Shown here: piece after piece, positions 25,696 to 34,190 of the stretch
How the letters are laid out: the number at the start of each line of letters is the position of its first letter
How positions within the stretch are numbered: the first letter of the stretch is position 1
NCBI GenBank assembly: GCA_034933285.1
Contig: JAYFNT010000025.1
Location: forward strand, 62,001-126,000
DNA from: RPRC01 sp034933285
GTDB taxonomy: Bacteria > Desulfobacterota > Desulfuromonadia > Geobacterales > Geobacteraceae
Direction: 5' to 3'
DNA: 64,000 nt
The notes under the pieces: model-generated
What the model was told of the DNA's origin: nothing
The model's input: only the letters and a program-made list of their open reading frames with translations
Database searches by the model: none
Program-made: the position numbers and the translations under genes

Positions 25696-26389
25696 ACACT
25701 CTCCTTTCTCTCTGGTGATCACCATGGATTTCATCGGACCTCACCCGCCCGCGCACCTCTCCCGGCATGATGGAGCGAGCAACCAGACAGCTTGTGCCGC
25801 ACCGTGCCATGCCACAAACCGCAGCCGGGCTGAAAAGCAGCCCCAGCGTGGCCCGGGTTAAATCACAGGGCCATGATTTGTTAATGATTATTATAAATGA
25901 ATATTTAATATATGCAATTTTGGCAAACGATTTTATTGCTTCCCGGCTTGCCCCTCCGGGTAGACACAAAGCGACACGCCATCGCCGGGCTCAGGACATC
26001 TACCGGGCAAACAGTGAATAATCGCTGTGACTTCTTCTGTTGCGAAAGTGGATAAACATGGCAAAAGTGAATTTGATGGAAAACTTTTCGATAAGACCCG
26101 GGCTATCGAGCAGCCATACCGTGCCCTTGACAGAAAACAGCCGGGCAGGCCAGGAAGGAGGGAACTTTTTTCAGAGGTGCCGGCCGCCGCTCCAAGCAGG
26201 AAACGACCGGGGGAATTTAAACAGTGCTGGGCAATGATTGGAGAACAGCACACTCCATAATGGAGTGGTTACGGAAAGAACTGCCGGCAATCCTCGCCGC
26301 GACGGAAACTGGATTGCCGGAATTTCATTGAACCGGGCAGACGGAGGCGCAGAGCAACTCCCGGGACCCTTTACCGGACTCAGGTTAAT
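25696..26389. other. Gene-free region upstream of the subtilase
   Basis: About 690 bases without a supported gene. The stretch 25870-25930 is very AT-rich and should hold the minus-strand protease promoter. Bases 25880-25898 match the Fur consensus at only 13 of 19 positions, which is weak. Plus-strand frames at 26027-26260 have no family resemblance. Confidence 0.4.
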
Positions 26390-26632
26390 TCATCCGATAA
26401 TCCGCAGAACAATATACGGGACAAGGTTGAAGATCAGTATCCCCAACTTGAAGAGCGCCATCCCCGAGTAGTGAACGGCATCGAATGTTTTCTCTTCCAT
26501 CCTGAACCACTTCCCATGGATCCGGTACATCAAGTCGTGGGCCAAGGTGAAGAGCAGAAACCAGGCAACAAGCACGCCCAGGTCGATAACGGTGCACCAG
26601 GCAAGCATGGAACGGATCATTTCCAGCGTCAT
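26390..26632 (-). CDS. Small membrane protein (DUF6868-like)
   Basis: An 80-residue protein with two hydrophobic segments (about 12-32 VIDLGVLVAWFLLFTLAHDL and 58-78 LFKLGILIFNLVPYIVLRI). ATG 26632 follows AGGAGG by nine bases; an ATG at 26641 is too close to the site. Between the helices lies MYRIHGKWFRMEEKTFDAVHY, the part I associate with the DUF6868 family of short inner-membrane proteins. The function is unknown. It follows the hypothetical gene at 26690 by about 60 bases in the same direction, so an operon is possible. Confidence 0.72.
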   Translation of the reverse strand: MTLEMIRSMLAWCTVIDLGVLVAWFLLFTLAHDLMYRIHGKWFRMEEKTFDAVHYSGMALFKLGILIFNLVPYIVLRIIG

Positions 26633-26689
26633 GGCAAACATCCTCCTTTCGCCCTCATTTATCGGCTGCGCACTGCTTTCTCGATCAGC

Positions 26690-27226
26690 CTATCCAAATT
26701 GTAAACCGGCCTGTTGCGGCGCGGCAAGGACGTTCCACAGTTCAGACGGTGTCGGATAGCGGCTGAGAATTTTTGACACCGCCTCTTTGTATTGTTCCTC
26801 GTCCCAGGGAGGCATCAGTCTGATTCTCTCGGTCGCTTTCAAAAAAAAGCCGGCCAGAGGATTGGCCGCTATGATCGTCTTTTCGCGGCGGCAGCTGTCC
26901 CCATGGAAAAAGAAGGAAAGATGTTCACTGCGGGACATGGCCGGGAATATCCCCGCCTTGACCGGATCATGATAATCCAGCCAGACGCCGTATTCCTTGC
27001 GGTAATGACGGCCGACCCGGAAAGCGACAGCAGTCACGACGACTTTGCCCATCGGGAAAAATCCCCCCCTGGCATCAACGCCCGAATCGCCAAGATACCT
27101 GATCACCGCCGTTCTTTCACGGACCAGGAATACTGGTTGCGCATCGGGTGGATTTGTCAGGCAGGCTGTCGCCTCCCCCGGCTGCATCCCTTGAATCAGA
27201 CCTTCAGCAGTTGACGAATCCGCCAT
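26690..27226 (-). CDS. Unknown cytoplasmic protein
   Basis: A 178-residue protein that I do not recognise. GAGGAGGGG stands before ATG 27226. The chain is soluble, rich in aromatic and basic residues in the middle (FRVGRHYRKEYGVWLDYHDP, SRSEHLSFFFHGDSCRRE), and ends with a proline-rich helix region (WDEEQYKEAVSKILSRYPTPSELW). No signal peptide, membrane segment or metal motif is seen. It probably forms an operon with the DUF6868-like gene. The coding appearance (good ribosome site, no shadow on the other strand) supports a real gene. Confidence 0.6.
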   Translation of the reverse strand: MADSSTAEGLIQGMQPGEATACLTNPPDAQPVFLVRERTAVIRYLGDSGVDARGGFFPMGKVVVTAVAFRVGRHYRKEYGVWLDYHDPVKAGIFPAMSRSEHLSFFFHGDSCRREKTIIAANPLAGFFLKATERIRLMPPWDEEQYKEAVSKILSRYPTPSELWNVLAAPQQAGLQFG

Positions 27227-27401
27227 AGTTCCCCTCCTCATGCAGGTCTGCGCAATGCTCTAACTTGAGATTAAGGGAAGTTGCGTCCAAGTCAACCGCA
27301 GGGGCGCCATTGCTCCTTTTTCATAACTGAAGAAATCAACCCATGTAGCAGCAAATGGAACTGTCATCCTTTTGGGAACCGCATCTCGGGATTTTCCACG
27401 G

Positions 27402-27755
27402 TTATTTGCGGAAATCAGCTATCCCGGCCGCAGCATCCTCAACTGCCTGCAGGACCATTTCCCTTATGGGGCTCAGCATATTGACGGTGTCTTCCGGATG
27501 CTTGTCAACAACGAAAAGTTGATTCAGCTCGGAAACCGCCAAATCGACCTCTCGTGTCAAGAAACAGATGACAAGTCTGAAAGACGTGTTGTTTTCTCCA
27601 AACGGCAGGCTGATCATGATCTCGTTGAAACTTTTGATGCCCAGTTCCTTCAGAAACAGAATCGCTACGGTTTCGGCTTTCGATATCGATTTGATCTCCT
27701 CTCTTGAAAGCGACAGATAATTGCATGCCCCTGGTCTCTTTACCATGATCTGCAT
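27402..27755 (-). CDS. Unknown protein overlapping the DUF4062 fragment
   Basis: A 117-residue frame (alternative ATG at 27746) beginning inside the last codons of the DUF4062 gene, so translation would be coupled. The sequence has mixed alpha/beta character (SREEIKSISKAETVAILFLKE, SFRLVICFLTREVDLAVSEL, then DAAAGIADFRK). No family is recognised, and no strong ribosome site precedes either ATG. It may be a small partner protein of the TIR-like gene, or a remnant. Confidence 0.45.
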   Translation of the reverse strand: MQIMVKRPGACNYLSLSREEIKSISKAETVAILFLKELGIKSFNEIMISLPFGENNTSFRLVICFLTREVDLAVSELNQLFVVDKHPEDTVNMLSPIREMVLQAVEDAAAGIADFRK

Positions 27756-28129
27756 TTCGCATTAGCGGGTGTTTTGTTCGCTGCCTTGAAATAGAACATG
27801 ATTTCCGGCTTGCTGGTTGACTGCCAGGCTGCGTATGCTCGTTCGAATTCCTCCTGTGTGCCTGATTCGCTTCTATCCGTTCTCGTGCCGAACCTGTTTC
27901 CCATTATACCCACATAAACGTCATATTCGCCGATCTTGCTGTTGATGTACTCCTGCGCTTTCTCGGACGCAGGAGGGAGAGATTCCCAATCCTTGGTCTT
28001 CAGGGTGACATTAAGCTCATCACCAATATCATCGTCAACCGACTTCGCCACTCTTCGCACGGCTTCCCGCTCTCGGGACAGATCACTCGGAGAAGAGATA
28101 AATATGGTAATCTGTTGCTTGGACGTCAT
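27740..28129 (-). CDS. DUF4062/TIR-like protein, truncated
   Basis: A 129-residue protein from ATG 28129, which follows AGGAGGTG. It begins like the DUF4062 or TIR-like domain (ITIFISSPSDLSREREAVRR, YINSKIGEYDVYVGIMGNRF, GTQEEFERAYAAW, KPEIMFYFK) and stops 15 residues after the last strand. Family members I know continue for tens to hundreds of residues, often with an NTPase or effector domain, so this looks like a broken or minimal gene. Such domains occur in NADase/defence-type and signalling proteins. The GC content here is lower than in the core genes around, suggesting acquired DNA. Confidence 0.6.
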   Translation of the reverse strand: MTSKQQITIFISSPSDLSREREAVRRVAKSVDDDIGDELNVTLKTKDWESLPPASEKAQEYINSKIGEYDVYVGIMGNRFGTRTDRSESGTQEEFERAYAAWQSTSKPEIMFYFKAANKTPANAKCRSW

Positions 28130-28643
28130 AAAGAACACCTCCTGTTGCGGGACACTTCCGGTCAACATCCTGGCCGGACATGCCCTGGTGCAGGTTCATG
28201 CCTGTCAAAAAGCGGGAGCGGGGATCTCGGATTTGAAGCGTTTACAAATCCATACGTCTTGAAATATCAGTACAATATCGATGTGCGGCCCTTCGGAATC
28301 AATGACATTTACCATAGTATTTTCTAATTGACAATATCCAAAACATATCCATATTCGAGTCGTGGGCACCGCAGCCGGAACCGGGCCATCAACAGGAGCC
28401 CGCAGGGGCAGCCCTTCATGACTTGAACTCAAAGCAGTCCATAGTCACTGTTAGTCAAACCTTGAAGGCCTGGCCCAATGTTTTACACTGCGTAAAACTG
28501 GGATTCCATTGAAGAGAGGACAAGCGCATTGAAGCAGCATAATGGGGAAGTCTTGTTGGTTTAGGGGGGCGGAAGTTTGAACTCGACCAAAGCCTGGGGC
28601 ATAAACAACAATGGCCAGGTTGTGGGGTATTACATTTGAGACC
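28130..28643. other. Gene-free region with scattered gene remnants
   Basis: No intact gene. The region should hold the promoter of the DUF4062-like gene. It contains the HAF-repeat scrap listed separately. Plus-strand frames at 28115-28327 lack ribosome sites. Confidence 0.45.
28571..28639 (+). pseudogene. Remnant of a HAF-repeat extracellular protein gene
   Basis: A stop-bounded 22-codon stretch translates to a tail ending NSTKAWGINNNGQVVGYY plus Ile and a stop. The A-x-GIN-x-x-GQVVG-x-Y core is the signature of the HAF repeat of large extracellular repeat proteins. An in-frame stop at 28562-28564 and no start codon show that only a scrap of the parent gene remains. Confidence 0.6.
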
Positions 28644-29348
28644 TTACCACAGGGATAACTGCTCTTCCAGGAACTGCGCCAGGCAAGCTCCGCCATCCCG
28701 TCCCATGTCCGTGAATTTGATGCCGATGCCGGGCAGGGAAGACGACTCTGCACTTTCCAGCAGGTATATGATCTCTCCCGTCAACTTTGCCGGTTCACTG
28801 CATGAGGACAAATAGAGCGAGATTTGAATCGTGTGACCGACGTATGCTCCTTCACAGCAAGCCGTCACCAGCATGCCGCCAAATCCTATTGTTTCAGTTT
28901 TGGCTGATAGGCGACGCTTCCCGACGACAAGCTCCACATCAAGTTCCACCCGGATTCGCGGGGTCAGCCTCTTTTTTTCGAAAGGCAGATTTCGCTGCAG
29001 CATATCGTGGATGTCATTTATGGTTACGGGTTTCGTCAGGTAGTCACAACATCCCGCATCTTCTGCCCGCTGGCGCCCATCCCGGCTCCCGTCCGTTGTG
29101 ACAAATACCACGGGAATGTCCGCGGTTTCGGGAAAGCCGGCTGTCTCCGCACACAAGGCAAGTCCTTCATACTCGCCAAAGTGCAATTCCGATATTACAA
29201 GATCCGGCATTTTCTCCCTGATAAGAGCCAGTCCTGTTTTAGTATCACAGGCAGCCAGTGTTTCATAACCCATCTTTGTCACTATGCGACCCAGAAATCT
29301 GATGAATGTTTCGGAAGGATCGATTATCAGTACTTTTTTCACAGGCAC
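28644..29348 (-). CDS. Receiver-PilZ protein with altered phosphorylation site
   Basis: A 234-residue two-domain protein. Residues 4-115 are a CheY-like receiver (VLIIDPSETFIRFLGRIV, IPVVFVTT, DYLTKPV with K106). The position of the phospho-accepting Asp is E54 (PDLVISELHF), and only one of the two usual acidic residues (D10) is kept, so phosphorylation is unlikely; Glu may mimic the active state. Residues 122-225 are PilZ-like: an Arg-rich start KKRLTPRIRV, then TIGFGGM where canonical PilZ has D/N-x-S-x-x-G, so c-di-GMP binding is doubtful. It is the first of three orphan response regulators here. Confidence 0.85.
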   Translation of the reverse strand: MPVKKVLIIDPSETFIRFLGRIVTKMGYETLAACDTKTGLALIREKMPDLVISELHFGEYEGLALCAETAGFPETADIPVVFVTTDGSRDGRQRAEDAGCCDYLTKPVTINDIHDMLQRNLPFEKKRLTPRIRVELDVELVVGKRRLSAKTETIGFGGMLVTACCEGAYVGHTIQISLYLSSCSEPAKLTGEIIYLLESAESSSLPGIGIKFTDMGRDGGACLAQFLEEQLSLW

Positions 29349-29449
29349 ATTAATCCTTTCGCGCAGTTGAGCGCATCCAGCGGCAACGGCTACATTTTTG
29401 CGTCCTGCCGATAATTCCAGTCGTTACACTCAAGGAATTCCTTGAAAGG

Positions 29450-29854
29450 TCATTGCCACTCCTCTAATACTTTAATCAGGTCATTGATCCGGTAAGGCTT
29501 TGCAAGTATGGAATGGAAACCATAACTCCGATAGTGGGCGAAAACAGGTTCATCATAGTATCCACTGGAAACAACGGCCCTGATTTCAGGGTCAATGAGC
29601 AGAAGCTCGCTCATTGCCTCCTTGCCGCCAATGCCGTCCGGAACATCAAGATCCAGTATTACCAACGAGAACGGCCTGCCCTCGTTTCTGCTTTTGCGGT
29701 AGAGAGCAACAGCTTCAGCCCCTTCATGGGCGCAGACCACGTCCCAGCCCAATGCCTGCAGCATTTCTCGCAAGACTTCCCTGACACATTCCTGATCGTC
29801 CATCACAAGCACCCGACCAGAGCAAACCTGGTTTTGCACCAATTGGTGGTCCAT
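29450..29854 (-). CDS. Single-domain response regulator
   Basis: A 134-residue CheY-like receiver. ATG 29854 is preceded by GGAAGGA; the frame runs up to 29935. The acidic pocket is MDDQE (D19-D20), the phospho-acceptor D68 (LVILDLDVPDGIGG), then SSGY and the conserved Lys in ILAKPY. There is no output domain. Such short regulators act in phosphorelays or are derived from the C-terminal receiver of hybrid kinases. No histidine kinase gene is adjacent. Confidence 0.85.
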   Translation of the reverse strand: MDHQLVQNQVCSGRVLVMDDQECVREVLREMLQALGWDVVCAHEGAEAVALYRKSRNEGRPFSLVILDLDVPDGIGGKEAMSELLLIDPEIRAVVSSGYYDEPVFAHYRSYGFHSILAKPYRINDLIKVLEEWQ

Positions 29855-30168
29855 GCCGATTCCTTCCGCATAAATTTGCCTGTCCAACAGCCATTGCCAA
29901 GCCGGAAGCCACCATCGGACACGAGTATATTCCATTTGGGAGGCGAGGAATTCATTGGAACCTATCCTGATGGAACCACCGAACGATACCCCTCAACGTT
30001 GCAACAGGGTAGTACAGCAACACAGCTGTTTTCAATTGCTTAATGAGTAATATGCCTGGGAATTCCCTTATCCGGGTAAAAAAGGGAAGAGACTGTGGGT
30101 GATGCGGCTATAACGGTTACAACCTCAACTTGCGGCATACAGGAGACTCAACAATGAAACATGTCCGG

Positions 30169-30819
30169 CTAAACCAGTGACGTAAGCCCTTCACGAAGTG
30201 CATATTTTGTAAGTTCGGCAATGCTGAACAGATTGAGCTTTTTCATTATATTCAGGCGCTGCACCTCCACGGTTTTGACGCTTACCCCCAAGGTGAAAGC
30301 TATTTCCTTTGTGTTTCTTCCATCGGCTATGTGTTGCAGCACTTCCTGTTCACGTGAGGAAAGGACCGACCCCAAGTCCCTCCTGTCGGCAGAGGAATTC
30401 CGTGTATAGTCGCGGATCATGAGTTCGGTGATTTTGGCACAGAGGAACGGTTCACCATTCATGAGAGCCCGAATCGCATGCAACAGCTCGTCGCTTGCGC
30501 AATCCTTCAGCAGATACCCTCTGGCCCCGGCCCTGAGGCAATCGGCCACGCATCTGCCATCCATAAGCATCGACAGGATCAGAATCTTCGACTCCGGGAC
30601 AGATTTGACAATGCACCGGGTAGCCTCGATACCGCCCATTTCCGCCATGTTCAGATCCATGAGGACTATATCGGGACGATGTTGCACGGCTTTGGCGAGC
30701 GCATCTTTGCCGTTCGATGCCTCGTCCACCACTTCGATGTCCGCTGACATGTCGAGAATCGCCTTCAATCCTTCACGCAGGATCCTGTGATCGTCCGCCA
30801 ACAGCACTTTTATGGCCAT
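30169..30819 (-). CDS. NarL/FixJ-family response regulator
   Basis: A 216-residue regulator from ATG 30819. The receiver has ADDH (D9-D10), acceptor D55 (IVLMDLNMAEMGG) and GYLLKDC. The C-terminal LuxR-type helix-turn-helix is at about 145-205 (LSSREQEVLQHIADGRNTKEI, VSVKTVEVQRLNIMKKL). It should bind DNA as a phosphorylated dimer. The cognate sensor is not encoded nearby, so the stimulus is unknown. It lies upstream of the two other response regulator genes in the same direction but 300 bases away from the next, so it is likely a separate unit. Confidence 0.9.
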   Translation of the reverse strand: MAIKVLLADDHRILREGLKAILDMSADIEVVDEASNGKDALAKAVQHRPDIVLMDLNMAEMGGIEATRCIVKSVPESKILILSMLMDGRCVADCLRAGARGYLLKDCASDELLHAIRALMNGEPFLCAKITELMIRDYTRNSSADRRDLGSVLSSREQEVLQHIADGRNTKEIAFTLGVSVKTVEVQRLNIMKKLNLFSIAELTKYALREGLTSLV

Positions 30820-31506
30820 ACGTAACTCCTCGGGCAGCAACAACCGGCAGCCAATTACACGATCCGGTCAGTATGTGCCGGTATTTAATTGTACCAGTGA
30901 GCAACCCCATTTGTCACCATTTGCGAAACGAATCAGGCAATAAGAGCAATATGTGCGTTTTCCCTTATTCGATTAATAAGGAAATGCGACACTGGTGATG
31001 CTGACCGGTTGCCATTCGATGCTTCCTCGTCAAAGGAAAACACGCCATGCCAAAGGCAAAAGTGTCCCTATTTCCTGTTTTCCCCAACGCAAGAACAGGA
31101 TTTCAGCCCGTCCTTGTTTCATTTTCTTTCGGTCCTATCCCCTAAGTTTACAAATGCGACCAGCGACAAAAACCGCGACATGCCCCCCACGCCGCCAACA
31201 GCCTCACCAGGAAAGCAGATCCCGTCAATCTCCTGATACATACAAACCGTGGCGTCAAAAAGTCCGGTCCAGGTCAGCAAAACAGAGGACAAGCGCAGCC
31301 CGACAGAACAGAATATTCAGCCAACGCAGTCATCCGCCGCACCGTTACCGGTGGCTTCCAATGGCACTGGAAACGCGAATGCGCAGCAAAGGCAACAGAC
31401 CATCAGGACCGATAAAGAGCAGGAGTTGGACAGGATCAGGAAATACCTGGCAAGAGTCAATAACCTTCATAACCTACCGACGTCCCATCGTTTCAGAAAA
31501 AGAGAC
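30820..31506. other. Gene-free region
   Basis: About 690 bases. Plus-strand frames (30995-31654, 31009-31236, 31249-31686) are rich in Ser/Pro/Gln/Arg, begin without ribosome sites, and partly run antisense to the gene at 31507. They may be a decayed gene, but no family is recognisable. Confidence 0.4.
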
Positions 31507-31830
31507 TCAGATAATACGGCAAAGCCTGGCAATATCCTCGGCTGTTCTTTCGAACAAGCGGGATGCGTGCAAAAAAAATCCTTCAAGCCTCTTCAGGTCT
31601 TCATACATTTCTTCGCGACCCGCAGAAATCGCCTTCTCTTCAATTTCGGCCTGATATCTGTTTACGAGCTCTGCAATTTCAGTTAATCGTACCAAATCAA
31701 CTAAAAAGTTATCGGATGCAGATGCAGTTCCAGAGGAACTGGCAGATGCCGGTTTGTCTTCGAGTATTTTCCTTAGGGCGGGGAAATCTTCCCATTCTCG
31801 CTCCCGGTATGCTTCTGTTGTCAAGCTCAT
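31507..31830 (-). CDS. Unknown small helical protein
   Basis: A 107-residue protein. ATG 31830 is preceded by AAGGAGGTG, the strongest start signal in this area. The first 40 residues contain a Ser/Ala/Thr-rich linker (KPASASSSGTASASD). The remainder is predicted helical (VDLVRLTEIAELVNRYQAEI, REEMYEDLKRLEGFFLHAS, TAEDIARLCRII). No family is recognised, and there is no signal peptide. It is surrounded by gene-free DNA on both sides and has no operon partner. Confidence 0.6.
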   Translation of the reverse strand: MSLTTEAYREREWEDFPALRKILEDKPASASSSGTASASDNFLVDLVRLTEIAELVNRYQAEIEEKAISAGREEMYEDLKRLEGFFLHASRLFERTAEDIARLCRII

Positions 31831-32380
31831 CTGACACCTCCTTGTCAGCATTATCTTCTTGCAGCCGGCAAATGCTGGAAACCCATTTCGAAAAATGTTC
31901 CATCTTAAATTATATGCGTAAAAATCATTTAAAAAATACGAAATTATTCCCTGAAAAATAAAAGGAGAAGGCAAAATAGTTCCTTAGCAAAGTTGCATTC
32001 AAGACACATAATGCGAAGTATCTTCAGCTTATTGCCCCTGTGTTTCAATTATACAAAAAATGCTTTGTATTAGGAGAATACTATTTTCCCAAGGGACTGA
32101 AACGAGGCCTTGCAGGAGTCGGGTGGCCGGTTGAGGGAATTCGATTTGAAAGGGGATGGAAGCTATATCCCGCAATTTGTTTCATGTCAGGGTCTGACCC
32201 TTCGGCTTTCGATGAAATCACCAGATGCAAAGCCTGACCCCATTGGTTTCACTCCACAACATGTCTTCGAATAAGTTATAATATAGTCCGTATAGGTCAT
32301 ATAATATTTTGGTCTGATGTCACAAGAGAAATGCTGCGGAAATCATGTGCGGCTCATTTGCCGATTGTGGGGTGACAACA
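31831..32380. other. Gene-free region with left inverted repeat
   Basis: No gene is supported. It holds the AT-rich promoter of the helical protein and, at 32221-32241, the left copy of the 21-base inverted repeat that flanks the next lipoprotein gene. Confidence 0.45.
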
Positions 32381-32922
32381 ATGAGAATCCTGATAATTTC
32401 CCTCGTTTTGCTCATATCCGGCTGCGCGGTGTACAAACCTGTTCCCATGGAGACTGCTAGCATCGGAAAAGACATCGATCTCCCTGGAATGACAAGGGGA
32501 GAAATCTACGAAAAGTCCAGGGAATGGATTGTGCGGCACGTGTATTCGAAGGATCATATCATTGAAGTTTCCGACAAGAATGCAGGCCTTATCGTGGCAA
32601 ATGGCTTTATCAAGTATCCGGCGACAGGGAAGCTGGAAGAAATAGACAAGATCCAATATACGATTTCATTCACCATGCAGGCAAATATCAGGGATCAGGG
32701 GGTGACATTCCTTTTCAGGGACCTTCTGATCGATATCCCGAAATATTACTACCATGTACCGCGTTTATATCAGATGCAGGAGTATTATGGCGGGTACTCG
32801 GTACCTGTTACCGAACAGGGCGATTACGAAGCGGCGCGGAGAGGGCTGCTGGAGCTTGTCGACAGACTGGGGGAATACCTGAAACGAAATCCCGGCATCT
32901 AGGGGTCAGGCTTTGCATCTGG
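32221..32922. repeat. Lipoprotein gene bracketed by 21-bp inverted repeats
   Basis: Bases 32221-32241 (starting CCAGATGCAAAGCC) are the exact reverse complement of 32902-32922 (ending GGCTTTGCATCTGG). Similarity extends about 12 further bases inward of each copy with a few mismatches. The GGGGTCAGGCTTTGCATCT type of sequence resembles ends seen beside IS200/REP-associated transposase genes, from memory. No transposase gene lies inside the 702-bp unit. Confidence 0.7.
32381..32902 (+). CDS. DUF4468-like lipoprotein
   Basis: A 173-residue lipoprotein. ATG 32381 follows GGGGTGAC; the signal (MRILIISLVLLISGC) has lipobox ISGC. The mature part resembles DUF4468 (TBP-like fold): TRGEIYEKSREWIVRHV, VSDKNAGLIVANGFIKYPA, YTISFTMQANIRDQGVTFLF. 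Domain members are mostly uncharacterised periplasmic proteins. The stop codon (TAG) lies within the base flanking the right inverted repeat, so gene and repeat are closely fitted, as for a passenger gene on a small mobile unit. Confidence 0.72.
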   Translation: MRILIISLVLLISGCAVYKPVPMETASIGKDIDLPGMTRGEIYEKSREWIVRHVYSKDHIIEVSDKNAGLIVANGFIKYPATGKLEEIDKIQYTISFTMQANIRDQGVTFLFRDLLIDIPKYYYHVPRLYQMQEYYGGYSVPVTEQGDYEAARRGLLELVDRLGEYLKRNPGI

Positions 32923-32985
32923 GGATTTCCGCCGGTAAACGGTCCAGCTTGTACCCATGCAATCAGACAAATCCGGAAGGCACCG

Positions 32986-34014
32986 TCACCCCTCTTTTTC
33001 CTTCAGGTGTTCTTCGTAGAGTGCGTAATTGGCTTTCAGAATTTCAGGGATCTTCAATTCGTATGGGCAACGCTCGATGCAGTCTCCGCACTCTATGCAG
33101 AGCGGCACGCTTTCCATAACCTTCCGGCAGAATTCCACCGCAACGGGCGGGGACATGCGGCGGGCGACAATGGGATAGCCCATTGCGGGCGTTATCATTA
33201 CTCCATGCGGACATGGCTGGCAATACTCGCAGCGACGGCAGAATATTTTGCCCAGCTCGTTGCGGTAGTTTTCCATCGCCTCCAGATCCTGCTTGCTGAT
33301 CACGTTGGGTTGCGCATAGAAGGAGAGGACCTGGTCCACCTGTTCGCACGATTCAAAGCCCGGAATCGGTATCATGTAAGGATAATTACGCAGATACTTG
33401 AAGGCAATCCCGGCATCGTCGATCACTCCGCCGCCGAAAGGTTTCATGCAGATGAAGCCCATCCCCGTTTCCCGTGCCGCACCAAGCAGTTCGTCCTTTG
33501 CCCCCTCCTCGATGAGGTTGAAAGGGAACTGGATCGTCTCGAAAAGGCCGCTCTTCACCATTTTGAGCGCCATGGGCAGACTGTGGGACGTCACGCCGAC
33601 ATGCCTGACCTTGCCGGCCTCTTTGGCCTTCATGACCGCCTCGAGCGCCCCTCCCGGCCCAGTCACCTTTTGCCAGTCCTCCTCCTGGGCGACCTGGTGC
33701 AGTTGGTAGAGATCAAGATAGTCGGTCTTCATTATCCGCAGGCTGTTTTCCAGCTGTTCCATTGCGCCTGCCCCATCGCGCTTCAGGGTTTTGGAGGCCA
33801 GCACCACCCGGTCGCGCATGCCCTCGAACGCCTTCCCGATCTTCTCTTCGCTGTCGCGATAGGCGTTGGCCGTGTCGAAAAAGGTGATTCCCCGTTCCAA
33901 TGCATAACGGAGCACGGTTACCGAATCTTCCTTGACCAGCCGGATGATGGGTATGCAGCCGAAGCCGAACTCCGAAACGGTCAGGCCGGTCTTTCCCAGT
34001 TTCACATATTTCAT
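32986..34014 (-). CDS. Aldo-keto reductase with C-terminal ferredoxin domain
   Basis: A 342-residue two-domain protein. Residues 1-270 are an AKR TIM barrel (LGKTGLTVSEFGFGC, TFFDTANAYRDSEEKIG with the catalytic Asp and Tyr, then ASKTLKR and DLYQLHQ). Residues 272-320 hold two cysteine clusters (CRRCEYCQPCP and CIECGDCIERCP) for two 4Fe-4S centres. This architecture is common in anaerobes and suggests a reductase that can pass electrons from Fe-S carriers or NAD(P)H. Substrate unknown. It is transcribed away from the YchF gene, behind a terminator. Confidence 0.92.
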   Translation of the reverse strand: MKYVKLGKTGLTVSEFGFGCIPIIRLVKEDSVTVLRYALERGITFFDTANAYRDSEEKIGKAFEGMRDRVVLASKTLKRDGAGAMEQLENSLRIMKTDYLDLYQLHQVAQEEDWQKVTGPGGALEAVMKAKEAGKVRHVGVTSHSLPMALKMVKSGLFETIQFPFNLIEEGAKDELLGAARETGMGFICMKPFGGGVIDDAGIAFKYLRNYPYMIPIPGFESCEQVDQVLSFYAQPNVISKQDLEAMENYRNELGKIFCRRCEYCQPCPHGVMITPAMGYPIVARRMSPPVAVEFCRKVMESVPLCIECGDCIERCPYELKIPEILKANYALYEEHLKEKEG

Positions 34015-34116
34015 GGTGTTATTCCTCGCATTTCCGCCGCAGACGTTCCAGCCCCTTGCTGCCTCTCCGAAGCATGTTCCTTTATCCCGTCAAAATGACA
34101 TCACCTAAGAATACAC

Positions 34117-34157
34117 AAAAAAAGGAAGTTGCGACAGCATGGCAACTTCCTTTTTTT
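34117..34157. terminator. Terminator downstream of ychF
   Basis: A stem GGAAGTTGC / GCAACTTCC with flanking A7 and T7 runs that extend the pairing, around a nine-base loop. It is symmetrical, so it can work in either direction; on the minus strand it ends the ychF message 34 bases past its stop. Confidence 0.92.
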
Positions 34158-34190
34158 CATAGGGCGGCAGAAATCCGCATGAAAACAACC

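Noticed and set aside
25880..25898. Fur box ahead of the subtilase
   Set aside because: Only 13 of 19 matches without the intact centre; likely chance in AT-rich DNA.
30995..31686. Overlapping plus-strand frames between the NarL-type regulator and the helical protein
   Set aside because: No ribosome sites, three competing frames, partly antisense to a gene with a strong start; at most a decayed gene.
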